Positions 36,640-45,399 of a stretch of 64,000 nt of DNA are shown here, piece by piece. Within the stretch, counting starts at the first letter, position 1, and the number at the start of each line of letters is the position of its first letter. The position numbers were made by a program, and so were the translations under genes. The DNA comes from DATGUN01 sp035301285. GTDB lineage: Bacteria > Bacillota > Bacilli > Bacillales > Amphibacillaceae. The notes beneath the pieces were generated by a model. That model had not been told where the DNA came from. It saw only the letters and a list, made by a program, of their open reading frames with translations, and did no database searches. The DNA lies in NCBI GenBank assembly GCA_035301285.1, contig DATGUN010000024.1, positions 1-64,000 on the forward strand, in the 5' to 3' direction.

Positions 36640-37199
36640 GTCTCGCTCCTCACTTTAGCATCCTGTTCACCCGAATACTCCATCAACCAACAGTCTCGGT
36701 ACGCTCCTTCATGCCACTCGTGACCAGGGAGCAATCTCACTTTCTTGAATCCACATTTTTCATAGACATAAACAGCACGTGTATTTCTCGTTTGTGGGTC
36801 CATCACGACTTTATCCGCGTGGAGTTCCTTGGTCAAGAACTGACAGGTGGCGCGGACAAGCCATGTTCCGATACCATGGTTCCAATACGCTGGTTCGCCG
36901 ATGAATTGATCCGTCCCATAAACAATTCCCGAATAATCGTTATACCATTCTTCCTTTTCATCACGTCCAAGTGGGTAATATTGGAAGTACCCGATCGGCT
37001 TATTGTCCAGCAACACCAAACATCTTGTTGTTTCATCTTCTCTGTTGACGAATTTTTCTTCAATTTCTTTTTCATCAAAAGCACTATCTCGTCCTTCATA
37101 ATATCTGAGGATATCTGAATCACCCAACCATTTCATCAAAAAAGGTACATCTTTTTTCATCAATTTACGGATGGCCAATTTTCCCTGTTGGAATATCAT
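36636..37199 (-). CDS. GNAT N-acetyltransferase, AAC(6')-like
   Basis: 187 aa from ATG 37199 behind AGGTGATC; the open frame continues upstream but without a start site. The GNAT fold shows the acetyl-CoA loop as YWNHGIGTWLVRATCQFL and a DPQTRNTRAVYVYEKCGF segment, which places it in the AacA4/RimL-like group that includes aminoglycoside 6'-N-acetyltransferases. LRYYEGRDSAFDEKEI near the N-terminus is also typical. A resistance role is possible but the substrate is not proven. Confidence 0.82.
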   Translation of the reverse strand: MIFQQGKLAIRKLMKKDVPFLMKWLGDSDILRYYEGRDSAFDEKEIEEKFVNREDETTRCLVLLDNKPIGYFQYYPLGRDEKEEWYNDYSGIVYGTDQFIGEPAYWNHGIGTWLVRATCQFLTKELHADKVVMDPQTRNTRAVYVYEKCGFKKVRLLPGHEWHEGAYRDCWLMEYSGEQDAKVRSET

Positions 37200-37309
37200 C
37201 TTGATCACCTGCCTATCATTTTTTCGATACGAAAGCCCTTCTTCACTTGTTTTTGTACCATAAAATCGAACGAAGCGACATTTCCGAACTAAGGAGGCCT
37301 TAGGACGGA

Positions 37310-37936
37310 CTACCTTTTCCCGACAACTGCCCAATGATAGGGGCTTGTATGAAACCATTGAACGTTTTTGAAGCCCGTTTGCCGAAGCAGCTCATCAAGC
37401 ACTGAAACCCGCACATAGTCTTCAGTCGCATCCCAGTGCTCGCCAATCTCTTTTTTGGCGACTGTTTCGGCAGCATCGGAGACGAACATAATATCAAGTA
37501 TCAGGAATTTCCCCTCCGGAACAAGCAGCCGATACATCTCCTTGACTGCCTGTGTCCGTTCTTTCGGCATAACTTCATGAAAACAAAAGCTTGATATGAC
37601 ATAATCAAAGCGTTCATCCGTTATTGTCGTTTCCGTAAACGTTCCTTGTTGTAAATGATAATCAGGGTGTTTCGCTTGGCACTGTTCCAACATTTGTGCT
37701 GACAGATCCACTCCCCATATGTCACCATTCCCAGCACTCACCATGTGTGCAAATGTCCCCGTGCCGATTCCGATATCCAGTAATCGTTCATGATCGCTTA
37801 CATTCAACATTCGAGCAGCTTGTGCCATACTTTGATCATATCCCATTAATGGACCCGAGGCATTTTCCAAATCTTTGTCATACGTTTTAGCCCAGTCATC
37901 AAATAATGTAACTGTTTCTTTATCATCTCGTAGCAT
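37310..37936 (-). CDS. class I SAM-dependent methyltransferase
   Basis: 208 aa with GGGAGG before ATG 37936. Motif I is LLDIGIGTGTFAHMV (SAM binding), the acidic residue after strand 2 is in WGVDLSAQML, and motif IV reads FDYVISSFCFHEV. The sequence is close to YrrT-like methyltransferases of Bacillus. Substrate unknown. It is separated from the acetyltransferase gene by 110 bp. Confidence 0.85.
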   Translation of the reverse strand: MLRDDKETVTLFDDWAKTYDKDLENASGPLMGYDQSMAQAARMLNVSDHERLLDIGIGTGTFAHMVSAGNGDIWGVDLSAQMLEQCQAKHPDYHLQQGTFTETTITDERFDYVISSFCFHEVMPKERTQAVKEMYRLLVPEGKFLILDIMFVSDAAETVAKKEIGEHWDATEDYVRVSVLDELLRQTGFKNVQWFHTSPYHWAVVGKR

Positions 37937-37973
37937 TCGTTTTCCTCCCTATCACTTACGATCTTATCTTTGC

Positions 37974-38091
37974 CTATATACATGTATCTCTTAATTCACT
38001 GCCATCAACAGACAGATCATCATGCTTCAGAATACCTTCCAGTTCGAAATTCAGACGTTCCGGAATGCCACGGCTCTTTTTATTTTTGGGT
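37974..38091 (-). pseudogene. remnant of a RimJ/RimL-type acetyltransferase gene
   Basis: A minus-strand frame ending in TAG at 37974 reads KKSRGIPERLNFELEGIL followed by about 17 more residues. SR-x-IPERL-x-FxLEG is the well-conserved end of GNAT ribosomal-protein acetyltransferases. An in-frame stop lies just upstream and no start or N-terminal part exists, so only the last ~37 codons remain. Confidence 0.6.
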
Positions 38092-38116
38092 TAGGCGCCG
38101 GAGCTAGACAACTAAG
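38089..38116. repeat. fragment resembling a dispersed Bacillaceae repeat
   Basis: The minus strand reads GTCTAGCTCCGGCGCCTAAC. From memory, close variants (GTCTAGCTCCAGCGCC...) are scattered many times through Bacillaceae genomes. It sits right at the broken edge of the acetyltransferase remnant. The link is recalled, not searched. Confidence 0.4.
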
Positions 38117-38296
38117 CACCATTACTCAAACTTCTTATTTTTTCAAAAAGTATCGGATCCATTGCAGCATCTTCCTTTATTTTTAATTGATGCGTATATT
38201 ACACCATCACTGATATGATTTCAATCCTGATGGGTTGACATTGATTGACTACTGCATTATTATCACGTTGACGACATGTATGACCGAGGTGAGAAA

Positions 38297-38743
38297 ATGC
38301 AAATTTATGTTGATGCGGATGCCTGTCCCGTAAAAGATACCATCACCGAAATAGCAGGTGATGCACAGATTCCAGTTACATTTGTGACAAGTTTTTCCCA
38401 TTACTCCAACGCGGAAAATGCACCAGGGACCAAAACTGTTTACGTAGATACTGGCGCAGAAGCTGCTGATTACCGGATTATGAAACTTGCGGGAAAAGGT
38501 GATATGATCATCACTCAAGATTACGGTCTGGCATCACTTGGGCTTGGTAAAGGGTGCATCGTTCTTCATCATAAAGGCTTTCAATACACGCTTGAAAATA
38601 TTGACCACCTCCTCTATACACGCCATATGAGTGCCATGGCAAGAAAAAGCGGAAAGCGGACTAAAGGTCCAAAAGCCTATACAAAAGAGGATGAACAGAA
38701 GTTTATCCGTTTGTTGAAACATATTCTGGACCAAGGAAAATAG
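38297..38743 (+). CDS. YaiI/YqxD family protein (UPF0178, PIN-like)
   Basis: 148 aa from ATG 38297 behind GAGGTGAG. It starts MQIYVDADACPVKDTI, the hallmark of DUF188/UPF0178, with DMIITQDYGLASLGLGKG providing further conserved acidic residues of a PIN-like nuclease fold. Nuclease activity is suggested by fold only. Monocistronic; the next gene is convergent. Confidence 0.9.
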   Translation: MQIYVDADACPVKDTITEIAGDAQIPVTFVTSFSHYSNAENAPGTKTVYVDTGAEAADYRIMKLAGKGDMIITQDYGLASLGLGKGCIVLHHKGFQYTLENIDHLLYTRHMSAMARKSGKRTKGPKAYTKEDEQKFIRLLKHILDQGK

Positions 38744-38784
38744 TGGGATATGTGCGCAAAATAGCGGAGCCGGTTTCTATTGTG

Positions 38785-38931
38785 TTATTTCCTACCCAAG
38801 AATGCCATAGCAAGAAAACCTGCACCTACTCCAATCGTACCCCCTGCCCCTGCGTTATCGAACAACATGCCAATGCCAGTTCCAAGAATGATGCAACCAA
38901 CAAAAGCAACACCACCACGTTCATAATTCAT
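38785..38931 (-). CDS. 48-aa glycine-rich membrane protein
   Basis: ATG 38931 to TAA 38785, with GAGGGGG ahead of the start. The sequence is two hydrophobic, Gly-rich segments (VAFVGCIILGTGIGMLF and GTIGVGAGFLAMAFLG) separated by DNAGAG, a glycine-zipper hairpin able to cross the membrane twice. The composition and ribosome site argue for a real gene. No family known to me. Confidence 0.6.
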   Translation of the reverse strand: MNYERGGVAFVGCIILGTGIGMLFDNAGAGGTIGVGAGFLAMAFLGRK

Positions 38932-39080
38932 ACTGTGACCCCCCTCTGCTTTTATTTATATCCTCTTTACTATATTCGACATATTTTTTGTTCTTCCTGC
39001 TTTAACGGTACAATATAATATATGTTATTCTGGTGGGTAAAATGAAAAGTGAAACCAATCGTTAATAAAAGGAGAACACA

Positions 39081-39677
39081 ATGCATTCAACATATGAACC
39101 ATTATCTGAAGCGCTTTATCATAGACCGACACTTGAGCTGGCACAGGCACTCCTTGGCTGTCATTTGATAAATGAAACGGATGAAGGACTGACTGCTGGT
39201 TCCATTGTAGAAACAGAAGCCTATTTAGGCGTTGTCGACAAGGCTGCACATAGTTTTGGGGGCCGCCATACAAAACGGACAGCCATCATGTTTGAAACAC
39301 CTGGCCATGTTTATACCTATTCCATGCATACACATACATTGATCAATGTCGTCAGCGGGGAAAAAGGCAATCCCGAAGCCATCCTCATTCGCGCTATCGA
39401 GCCATATGCGGGCGTTGACCTGATGAAACAAAGGCGGTCTGTTCCAAAGTTCACCAATCTGACCAGCGGCCCGGGCAAGCTGACGAAAGCCATGGGCATC
39501 ACGATGAACGATTATGGCAAAACATTCACAAAGCCACCGCTATACATTGCCAAAGGAACCTCACACGCACATATCTCACAGGGAAAACGAATCGGTATAG
39601 GTGGCGCAGGTGAAGCCAAAGAATATCCATGGCGTTTCTGGGTGACCGGCAACAAATTTGTATCGCCAGGGAAATAA
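39081..39677 (+). CDS. 3-methyladenine DNA glycosylase (AAG/MPG type)
   Basis: 198 aa with AAAAGGAG before ATG 39081. It removes alkylated purines from DNA in base-excision repair. Landmarks of the AAG family are LAQALLGCHLI, GSIVETEAYLG with the catalytic Glu, DKAAHSFGGRHTKRTAIMF, GHVYTYSMHTHTLINVV and LTSGPGKLTKAMGI. Together with the ATL protein at 14673 it gives the window two alkylation-repair functions. Confidence 0.93.
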   Translation: MHSTYEPLSEALYHRPTLELAQALLGCHLINETDEGLTAGSIVETEAYLGVVDKAAHSFGGRHTKRTAIMFETPGHVYTYSMHTHTLINVVSGEKGNPEAILIRAIEPYAGVDLMKQRRSVPKFTNLTSGPGKLTKAMGITMNDYGKTFTKPPLYIAKGTSHAHISQGKRIGIGGAGEAKEYPWRFWVTGNKFVSPGK

Positions 39678-39999
39678 CCGTTTTATTTGGTTAACCTCAA
39701 GACAGAATACCCAAAGTCAATGCCACTATCGCATTTGTATTTGTTTGCACGCCCATAGCCTCCTTTTCTGGTTCGGAGTTATGCTTGCCAACATACATAT
39801 TGTCCCACTGGAAATATTGTTCATCATCGGCATATGTTACATCCATATCAGTGGCATACTTCAACACATTATTATTTTAAGTGTGAACCACTTCTTTGAA
39901 AACGGATTCATATTATTATAAAATATAGGCGAAACCCTTTTTAACGTGCAGATTTATATCACATGATTATGTTTCTTAAATTTTAAAGGAGGATATAAA
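39678..39999. other. non-coding stretch
   Basis: 322 bp with no convincing gene on either strand. The A/T-rich end (39900-39990) probably carries the promoter of the next gene; AAAGGAGG lies at 39986-39993. Confidence 0.4.
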
Positions 40000-41013
40000 A
40001 TGACTGTACTTCAGTTTGTCGCGGGTGATAGCATTTTTCGGATAGAAGATCATACAGATGCAACCCTCACGGAAACAAAAACACCACATCCGTTCTTATG
40101 CCTGGCAGTGGACCCGTTTAACCGGAATCGAATGTATGCAGGAACATTTGACAACGGCTTATGGGTCAGTGATGATGGTGGCGTTACATGGAAAAAATCA
40201 GGAGACGGTATGAGTTCCAATCGTATTCCGAGTGTTGCTGTGAGCCCGACAGAGTCCGTCAATGGATATGGGGTTGTCTGGGCAGGAACAGAACCAAGTA
40301 TGCTCTTTCGCTCTGAAGATGGCGGAGCAACATGGACCAATTTCCCGCGCCTCGGGGAATTGCCTTCACATGATACGTGGAGTTTCCCTCCCCGTCCACA
40401 TACCCATCATGTTCGCTATATTCAGCCTGATCTCCATATGGAAAATCGCATATTTGTCGGCATTGAATTAGGCGGTGTCATGAAAAGTGAAGATAAAGGC
40501 CATCATTGGGAAGACCGCAAGCAGCATTCCCAGTTTGACTGCCATACCATGACAATGCACCCTGATGTAACCGGCCGTATTTATGAAGCTGCAGGTGGGG
40601 GTTATGCGGAATCTAGAGATGGCGGCGCAACATGGGAAACGATAAATGCCGGTCTGGAGCCATACACCTATTTGGTGAATATTGCCGTTGATAGAGGCGA
40701 TCCGGATACAATAATTGCTGCTGCTGCAAAGGGAGCGCATTCCGCCTACCGCCCATCTTCAGCACACACCGTCATCGTTAGGTCAGAATCTGGGAATCCA
40801 TGGGAAATCGTCAACGATGGACTACCTTCTCCGGATGGTTCTTCTGTTTTTTCGCTTGTCTCCCATCCTGAGGATGCCGGTGTATTCTATGCAGTGAATA
40901 ATATCGGCTGTTACAAATCGTATGATAGTGGAAAAACATGGAGGGAATTGACACTGCAATGGCCGGAGTCAGTGAAAGATAAACGCATCCACGCAATGAC
41001 TGTCCAGACATAA
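40000..41013 (+). CDS. BNR/Asp-box beta-propeller protein
   Basis: 337 aa, with AAAGGAGG before ATG 40000 and no signal peptide. Five BNR (Asp-box) repeats of the form S-x-D-x-G-x-x-W are visible (SDDGGVTW, SEDGGATW, SEDKGHHW, SRDGGATW, SYDSGKTW), the blade signature of sialidase-like and VPS10-type propellers. A separate HTHHVRYI segment may bind metal. Catalytic sialidase residues are not evident; the family (WD40/YVTN/BNR-like) is widespread in Bacillaceae with no known role. Cytosolic by prediction. Confidence 0.8.
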   Translation: MTVLQFVAGDSIFRIEDHTDATLTETKTPHPFLCLAVDPFNRNRMYAGTFDNGLWVSDDGGVTWKKSGDGMSSNRIPSVAVSPTESVNGYGVVWAGTEPSMLFRSEDGGATWTNFPRLGELPSHDTWSFPPRPHTHHVRYIQPDLHMENRIFVGIELGGVMKSEDKGHHWEDRKQHSQFDCHTMTMHPDVTGRIYEAAGGGYAESRDGGATWETINAGLEPYTYLVNIAVDRGDPDTIIAAAAKGAHSAYRPSSAHTVIVRSESGNPWEIVNDGLPSPDGSSVFSLVSHPEDAGVFYAVNNIGCYKSYDSGKTWRELTLQWPESVKDKRIHAMTVQT

Positions 41014-41315
41014 TCAGGGACGTGAAAAGGATTGCATCCATGTCAAAAATGATAGGTTTTGGTTCCTGTGAATTCCTTGCAACAAAATAGGTTACAGCTC
41101 GCAATAGGAATGTGCTGTGATTAGGGGGGCAGGAAGAAAAGTTTATATTCACGAAAGACAGGGTGTTGTACTATGACCCGAGCGGATAATTTCGATAAAG
41201 AATCAAAGAAATACGGAAGTTAACCCCGCACGAAAGAATGATCCGCTTAACATAACATCGATTATAACAAAACAAATTAACTCGTATTTTAAAATTCTTT
41301 TTATTTGATTCTTCG
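41014..41315. other. non-coding stretch
   Basis: 302 bp between convergent genes. No gene or clear terminator hairpin is seen, only A/T-rich sequence near 41260-41310. Confidence 0.35.
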
Positions 41316-42221
41316 TTACGCCTCCCTATACCATTTTGGCCGAATGCGTTTAAAATCATCATGATCACCCAAAACATCATACGAAAAAGCTTCCATTTTC
41401 TTGAACATATCCGCCCCAAATCGCATCCCCCATACAAGGGAAGATACGATATGCATGGCACTGTATAGGGTATATAATTCCCAGAAAGAGACACCAAAAC
41501 CCGTTCCTTCATGATAGCCATCCACAATCCCTTTTGTAAACATGGCACTGATCCGGCTGGAGAAAAACCCGAGTTTATGTAAATCATGGACAGGATCACC
41601 CCAATCCATCCTGCCAAAATCAATAATGCCTGCAAATTGACGATTATGAATCAATAGATTAGTGGGATGGAAATCATCGTGTTGAAACGTATTCGGCCTG
41701 TCGTAGAGCAATTTTTCATTATCTTTAATGTAATCGCGGAGTAATTTTTTAAGGTCGGGATCAACGGGGATGTCCTCCAACCCCTGTAAATATTTATCGC
41801 TTTTTTGACGTTTCACATCGAACCAGGTGGGGTAATCATCTGGTGCCTTCAAACGATGGAGTTTTTTTAAGGTGCGCCCTGCTTCCACCCCTGCTGCGTA
41901 TTGTTCTTTGTCGGTTAAAGCTGGCAGGGCCTCTTCGCCGTCTTCTCCGGGAAGATAGGACAAAACCATATAGGCCCAATCCGTTCCTTCAATACGCTCT
42001 AAATGGATGGATTTGGGAACATACTCTGAAAAATGATTCAAGGCACGAATCGTATCAAACTCATCGCGCCTTCGTTTTATATCATCGGCTGGAAAGACAC
42101 GTACCAAATAGGCATCATCAACGACAAATTTTAAATCCGATGAAAAACCTTTGGATAAAAATCTGACGTGCGATGCACTCTGTAATATAGACACCTTTTT
42201 TGTGATTGGATGTAGCGACAT
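41316..42221 (-). CDS. aminoglycoside phosphotransferase-family kinase
   Basis: 301 aa with GAGGGGAG before ATG 42221. APH fold: FQHDDFHPTNLLI contains the HxDxxxxN catalytic motif and GIIDFGRMDWGDPVHDL the metal-binding DFG-like motif. The N-terminal half has the ATP-binding lobe (YLVRVFPADDIKRRRDEFDTI). Closest in style to the kanamycin-kinase/APH(3')-like group of Bacillaceae, but resistance is unproven. The VOC gene is 15 bp upstream, so the two are one operon. Confidence 0.85.
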   Translation of the reverse strand: MSLHPITKKVSILQSASHVRFLSKGFSSDLKFVVDDAYLVRVFPADDIKRRRDEFDTIRALNHFSEYVPKSIHLERIEGTDWAYMVLSYLPGEDGEEALPALTDKEQYAAGVEAGRTLKKLHRLKAPDDYPTWFDVKRQKSDKYLQGLEDIPVDPDLKKLLRDYIKDNEKLLYDRPNTFQHDDFHPTNLLIHNRQFAGIIDFGRMDWGDPVHDLHKLGFFSSRISAMFTKGIVDGYHEGTGFGVSFWELYTLYSAMHIVSSLVWGMRFGADMFKKMEAFSYDVLGDHDDFKRIRPKWYREA

Positions 42222-42236
42222 ACTTGTGTTCTCCCC

Positions 42237-42650
42237 TCAGCGGTTTTTCGTTTCATCAGGTGCAACAAGTTCCACTTTAATACGGTCCGGGTCTTCAAAA
42301 TATACCGCATAATGATTTCCACCCCCGGCATACGGATGTCTATCTTCATATAAGATAGGAATACCCTTTTTCTTAAGTATGGCAGTCACTTCGTCAACAT
42401 GGTCCCGTGAACGCGCATGGAAAGCCAAATGATTCAACCCTACCTGACGACGATGATAAGGGGAACTTAGAAATCGTTCCTCCGTTTGTACAAACACAAT
42501 ATAGGTGCTTCCGGTTTTCCAGCTTTGCCCGCTATCCCATTTTTGAAATGGGTGATATCCTAAATCGTTTAAAAGCCAACCCCAAAAAGAAACGGTCTTT
42601 GCTAAATTCGAAACATTGATTTCCACGTGATGTAAACCGACATTGGACAT
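42237..42650 (-). CDS. VOC-family (glyoxalase/fosfomycin-resistance fold) protein
   Basis: 137 aa from ATG 42650 behind AGGTGG. Two beta-alpha-beta-beta-beta modules: VGLHHVEINVSNLAKTVSFW at the start, VGLNHLAFHARS in the middle, and HYAVYFEDPDRIKVELVAP at the end, giving His/His/Glu metal ligands. Such proteins are dioxygenases, isomerases or antibiotic-binding proteins; the substrate cannot be read. Likely co-transcribed with the APH gene. Confidence 0.85.
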   Translation of the reverse strand: MSNVGLHHVEINVSNLAKTVSFWGWLLNDLGYHPFQKWDSGQSWKTGSTYIVFVQTEERFLSSPYHRRQVGLNHLAFHARSRDHVDEVTAILKKKGIPILYEDRHPYAGGGNHYAVYFEDPDRIKVELVAPDETKNR

Positions 42651-42711
42651 AATGACCACCTACCTTTGACTCTATTAAACCTTCTTCTTGCTTATTTCAT
42701 AACGGGACTAT

Positions 42712-43462
42712 TCATTTAAAAATTCGTGCTTCTTTCACAGATATAAATTTCCTGTCAATGTATTTCCGAACTCGAGAGCGTCTATCCGGAAATATATCAA
42801 GTTTGACAGACATGGCAATCTGTTCGACAATCTCACCAACCGTTTTATCATCTGTGCCAATATGCTTCGAAAACAAAGGAGCATTCAGTTTATTTATCCG
42901 TTCCCTCATTTGCTGATACGCCCATGACCCGTTTACCTTCAAGTCGTTTACGCAGTCGCTTCCGGATGGTCTCCTCCGATGCAATTAAAGTGACGTGCGC
43001 CACATCGATACCCTCATGTCTTAGTGCTCCGATAATTTCCTCAAAATATGCTTCTGACGTCAAAGTCATTGGTACAATAACTGTTCCATCATACTCATTC
43101 ACAATTTGCTTTAACAGTTTCGCATTAGCTTCCCGCCATAACAGGTAATCTTGAAAGTCACTTTTCGCGATCTCCTGCGGAACATTTTTCATGAACACAA
43201 AACCAAACCGTTCTGGATCATAGAGTGAAACTGCAATCAGTGGGGGTTGCATTTATCCCCACTGATTGTTAGTTGAACCAATCGGGCCGTTACTGGCAGT
43301 TGATCCCCCGCTAACAAGTCTTAGTTTCCTTAGAGTTCTTGATATGGGGATCTTACTGCCAGTTACACTGCGATAGATAATCGACTTTCCCAACCGCTTA
43401 TCCAGTTCATGTGCAACCGTTGTTTTTCCCGATCCGAATGTTCCGTTAATCCAAACAATCAC
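42712..43462 (-). pseudogene. tmrB-like ATP-binding resistance gene, doubly broken
   Basis: Three minus-strand pieces together match TmrB, the tunicamycin-resistance P-loop protein of B. subtilis. The N-terminus starts at GTG 43462 (WINGTFGSGKTT, Walker A). After 'KSIIY' the frame enters a 148-bp insertion (43225-43372) and stops; it resumes on the other side as YDPERFGFVF...PQEIAKSDFQDY. Near 42945 one extra G in GGTAAACGGGTCATGG shifts the frame, and the C-terminus (SWAYQQMRERINKLNAPLF...) continues in another frame to 42712. The gene cannot make a full protein. Confidence 0.85.
43225..43372. mobile_element. 148-bp MITE-like insertion in the tmrB-like gene
   Basis: Flanked by a 5-bp direct repeat ATAGA (43220-43224 and 43373-43377). 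Removing the insert and one repeat restores the expected protein junction KSIIY-DPERF. The ends are imperfect inverted repeats (GTGAAACTG at the left; GTGTAACTG on the opposite strand, three or four bases in from the right end). Inside are palindromes such as ATCAGTGGGG/CCCCACTGAT and GATCCCCC/GGGGATC. It encodes no protein. Confidence 0.72.
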
Positions 43463-43602
43463 ACGGATCCCCTCCGTTATACAGTTTTCATTGCCTCTGA
43501 TTATATGAGATATTCACGCCGAGTGCGCAGTGAAAAATTAATATGATACCTTTGGGATGCGCCAAAACAGAATCAACCAATGCCTGATTAAATATAAATC
43601 CA

Positions 43603-44112
43603 TTTGTGCCTAAATAATACGCTCTAGCGCTCCTTATTTTGATAGAAATCATATTTGTGCCTAAATAATACGCTCTGGCGCTCCTTATTTTGACAGAAAT
43701 CATATTTGTACCTAATTAATACGCTCGGAGGCTCCTTATTTTGACAGAAATCATATTTGTACCTAATTAATACGCTCTGGCGCTCCTTATTTTGACAGAA
43801 ATCATATTTGTACCTAATTAATATGCTCTGGCGCTCCTTATTTTGACAGAAATCATATTTGTACCTAATTAATATGCTCTAGCGCTCCTTATTTTGATAG
43901 AAATCAAATTTGTACCTAATTAATACGCTCTAGCGCTCCTTATTTTAATAGAAATCAAATTTGTACCTAATTAATATGCTCTAGCGCTCCTTATTTTGAT
44001 AGAAATCATATTTGTACCTAATTAATATGCTCTAGCGCTCCTTATTTTGACAGAAATCATATTTGTACCTAATTAATCGAATCTGAGACACTTTATTTTG
44101 ATACAAATCCGA
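43603..44112. repeat. 51-bp tandem repeat array, ten units
   Basis: Units begin at 43603 and then every 51 bp (43654, 43705, 43756, 43807, 43858, 43909, 43960, 44011, 44062); the last unit is diverged. Each carries TTTGTACCTAATTAATA, then GCTC[TG]-GCGCTCC, then TTATTTTGA-AGAAATCA. Neighbouring units differ at a few positions. There are no unique spacers, so this is a minisatellite and not a CRISPR. On the minus strand each unit contains AAGGAGCGC and an ATG; two units remain open in frame, the rest hold TAA. Confidence 0.93.
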
Positions 44113-44211
44113 TCATCACACGGTCCTGGAACATTTTGCGCGGTCTTCAATCTGTATCACGCAGGCCTACACTTTTTCGCACGGGTCACTGAAACTTTAT
44201 CGCGCACCCAC
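44108..44211. repeat. degenerate ~20-24-bp direct repeats at the end of the rRNA methyltransferase gene
   Basis: On the minus strand about five diverged units of the form CC-(C/T)GYGCGA-AAAGT-(N6)-GGA follow one another (for example CCCGTGCGAAAAAGTGTAGG and CCGCGCAAAATGTTCCAGGA). The first one includes the stop codon of the methyltransferase gene. The pattern is loose. Confidence 0.35.
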
Positions 44212-45399
44212 CACTTGCATGATGACAACTTTCAAATAATTTCCCTGTGGATAGGCCTTATGGACCCGGAAGTCTTCAGGCAATGAATACTCCTCCAATA
44301 TACGAAAGGATTTATGTTCCTTTTCAAATCCTTTCACTAGCATGTTTTTGAATTTTTTTCGGGTAAGTGCGGCATGGTTCGTCGAGGCAACAATCACACC
44401 GCCTTTTTCCGTTACAGTCAGTGCCTCAGACAATAACGTTGTATAATCTTTCTGCACACTGAAAGCATATTTCTTGGTCCGAGCAAAGCTTGGTGGGTCA
44501 AGAATGACCGTATCAAAAGAAAGATTTTTTCGTCGTGCATACTTGAAGTATTCGAAAACATCCATGACATGAATATTTTCTGCCTCAAAGTCAATCCCGT
44601 TCACACTGAATTGTTCAATGGTCTTAGGCAAACTGCGCTTAGCCAGATCCACACTCGTCGTTTGTAAAGCACCTCCCAATGATGATGCCACTGAAAATGC
44701 GCCTGTATAAGAAAACGTGTTTAACACCCTCAGTCCACTGGCATACCTATCCCGAATCGCTCTTCGTACATCACGCTGATCCAAAAATATTCCTGTCATC
44801 GCCCCATCGTTCAAATCAACAGCATAATGCATATTATGTTCCTTCACGATTAATGGAAAGTCAGCCCGCGTTCCGGATACAAAATCATCATCATCTATAT
44901 ATGACCCTTTTTGTTTGAAACGTTTCTTTTCATAGATTGCCTGACAATCAGATAATTGTTCAAGCGTTTGTACAATGTCTGTTTTATACGCGTAAATACC
45001 TTCGCTGTACCAGTTGATCACATAATACCCAGCATAATAATCAATTGTCAGCCCACCAATACCATCTCCTTCCCCATTGAAAACACGGAAAGCAGTTGTT
45101 TGATCAGATTCATAAAAAGGTGTCCGGCGTTTGATCGCTTGCTCAATCGTCTTTTTAAAAAAAGATGCATCCAATTTTGTGTTATGATCCGTTGTCAGTA
45201 TCCAGCCGATGCCTTTATTTTGTTGGCCACAGTACCCTTTCGCGATAAAACGGTGATGTGTATCAACCAGATGGATCACATCCCCTTCACGTGCTGAATC
45301 CATCCTTGAAACAATTGCATCCTTGGTTATTAAAGGATAGCCATCTTGATACCGCTTCACATATTTTTGATGGACCATCCACTCACTATGTTTTTCCAT
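44197..45399 (-). CDS. RlmI-like class I rRNA methyltransferase
   Basis: 400 aa if started at ATG 45399 (GATGAGG just ahead); ATG 45408 is also possible. An N-terminal PUA domain (YPLITKDAIVSRMDSAREGDVIHLVD...) is followed by a Rossmann methyltransferase domain with VLNTFSYTGAFSVASSLGGA (SAM motif), DLAKRSL, and the catalytic-loop DTVILDPPSFARTKK. Members methylate C5 of cytosine in 23S rRNA. The C-terminal codons lie in degenerate repeat DNA. Confidence 0.87.
   Translation of the reverse strand: MEKHSEWMVHQKYVKRYQDGYPLITKDAIVSRMDSAREGDVIHLVDTHHRFIAKGYCGQQNKGIGWILTTDHNTKLDASFFKKTIEQAIKRRTPFYESDQTTAFRVFNGEGDGIGGLTIDYYAGYYVINWYSEGIYAYKTDIVQTLEQLSDCQAIYEKKRFKQKGSYIDDDDFVSGTRADFPLIVKEHNMHYAVDLNDGAMTGIFLDQRDVRRAIRDRYASGLRVLNTFSYTGAFSVASSLGGALQTTSVDLAKRSLPKTIEQFSVNGIDFEAENIHVMDVFEYFKYARRKNLSFDTVILDPPSFARTKKYAFSVQKDYTTLLSEALTVTEKGGVIVASTNHAALTRKKFKNMLVKGFEKEHKSFRILEEYSLPEDFRVHKAYPQGNYLKVVIMQVVGAR

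Noticed and set aside
41171..41635. 154-codon minus-strand frame
   Set aside because: It lies in another frame over the 3' end of the phosphotransferase gene and ends in non-coding DNA. It is a shadow frame.
43603..44112. Possible CRISPR array
   Set aside because: Units are contiguous 51-bp repeats with no unique spacers, and no cas genes are present.
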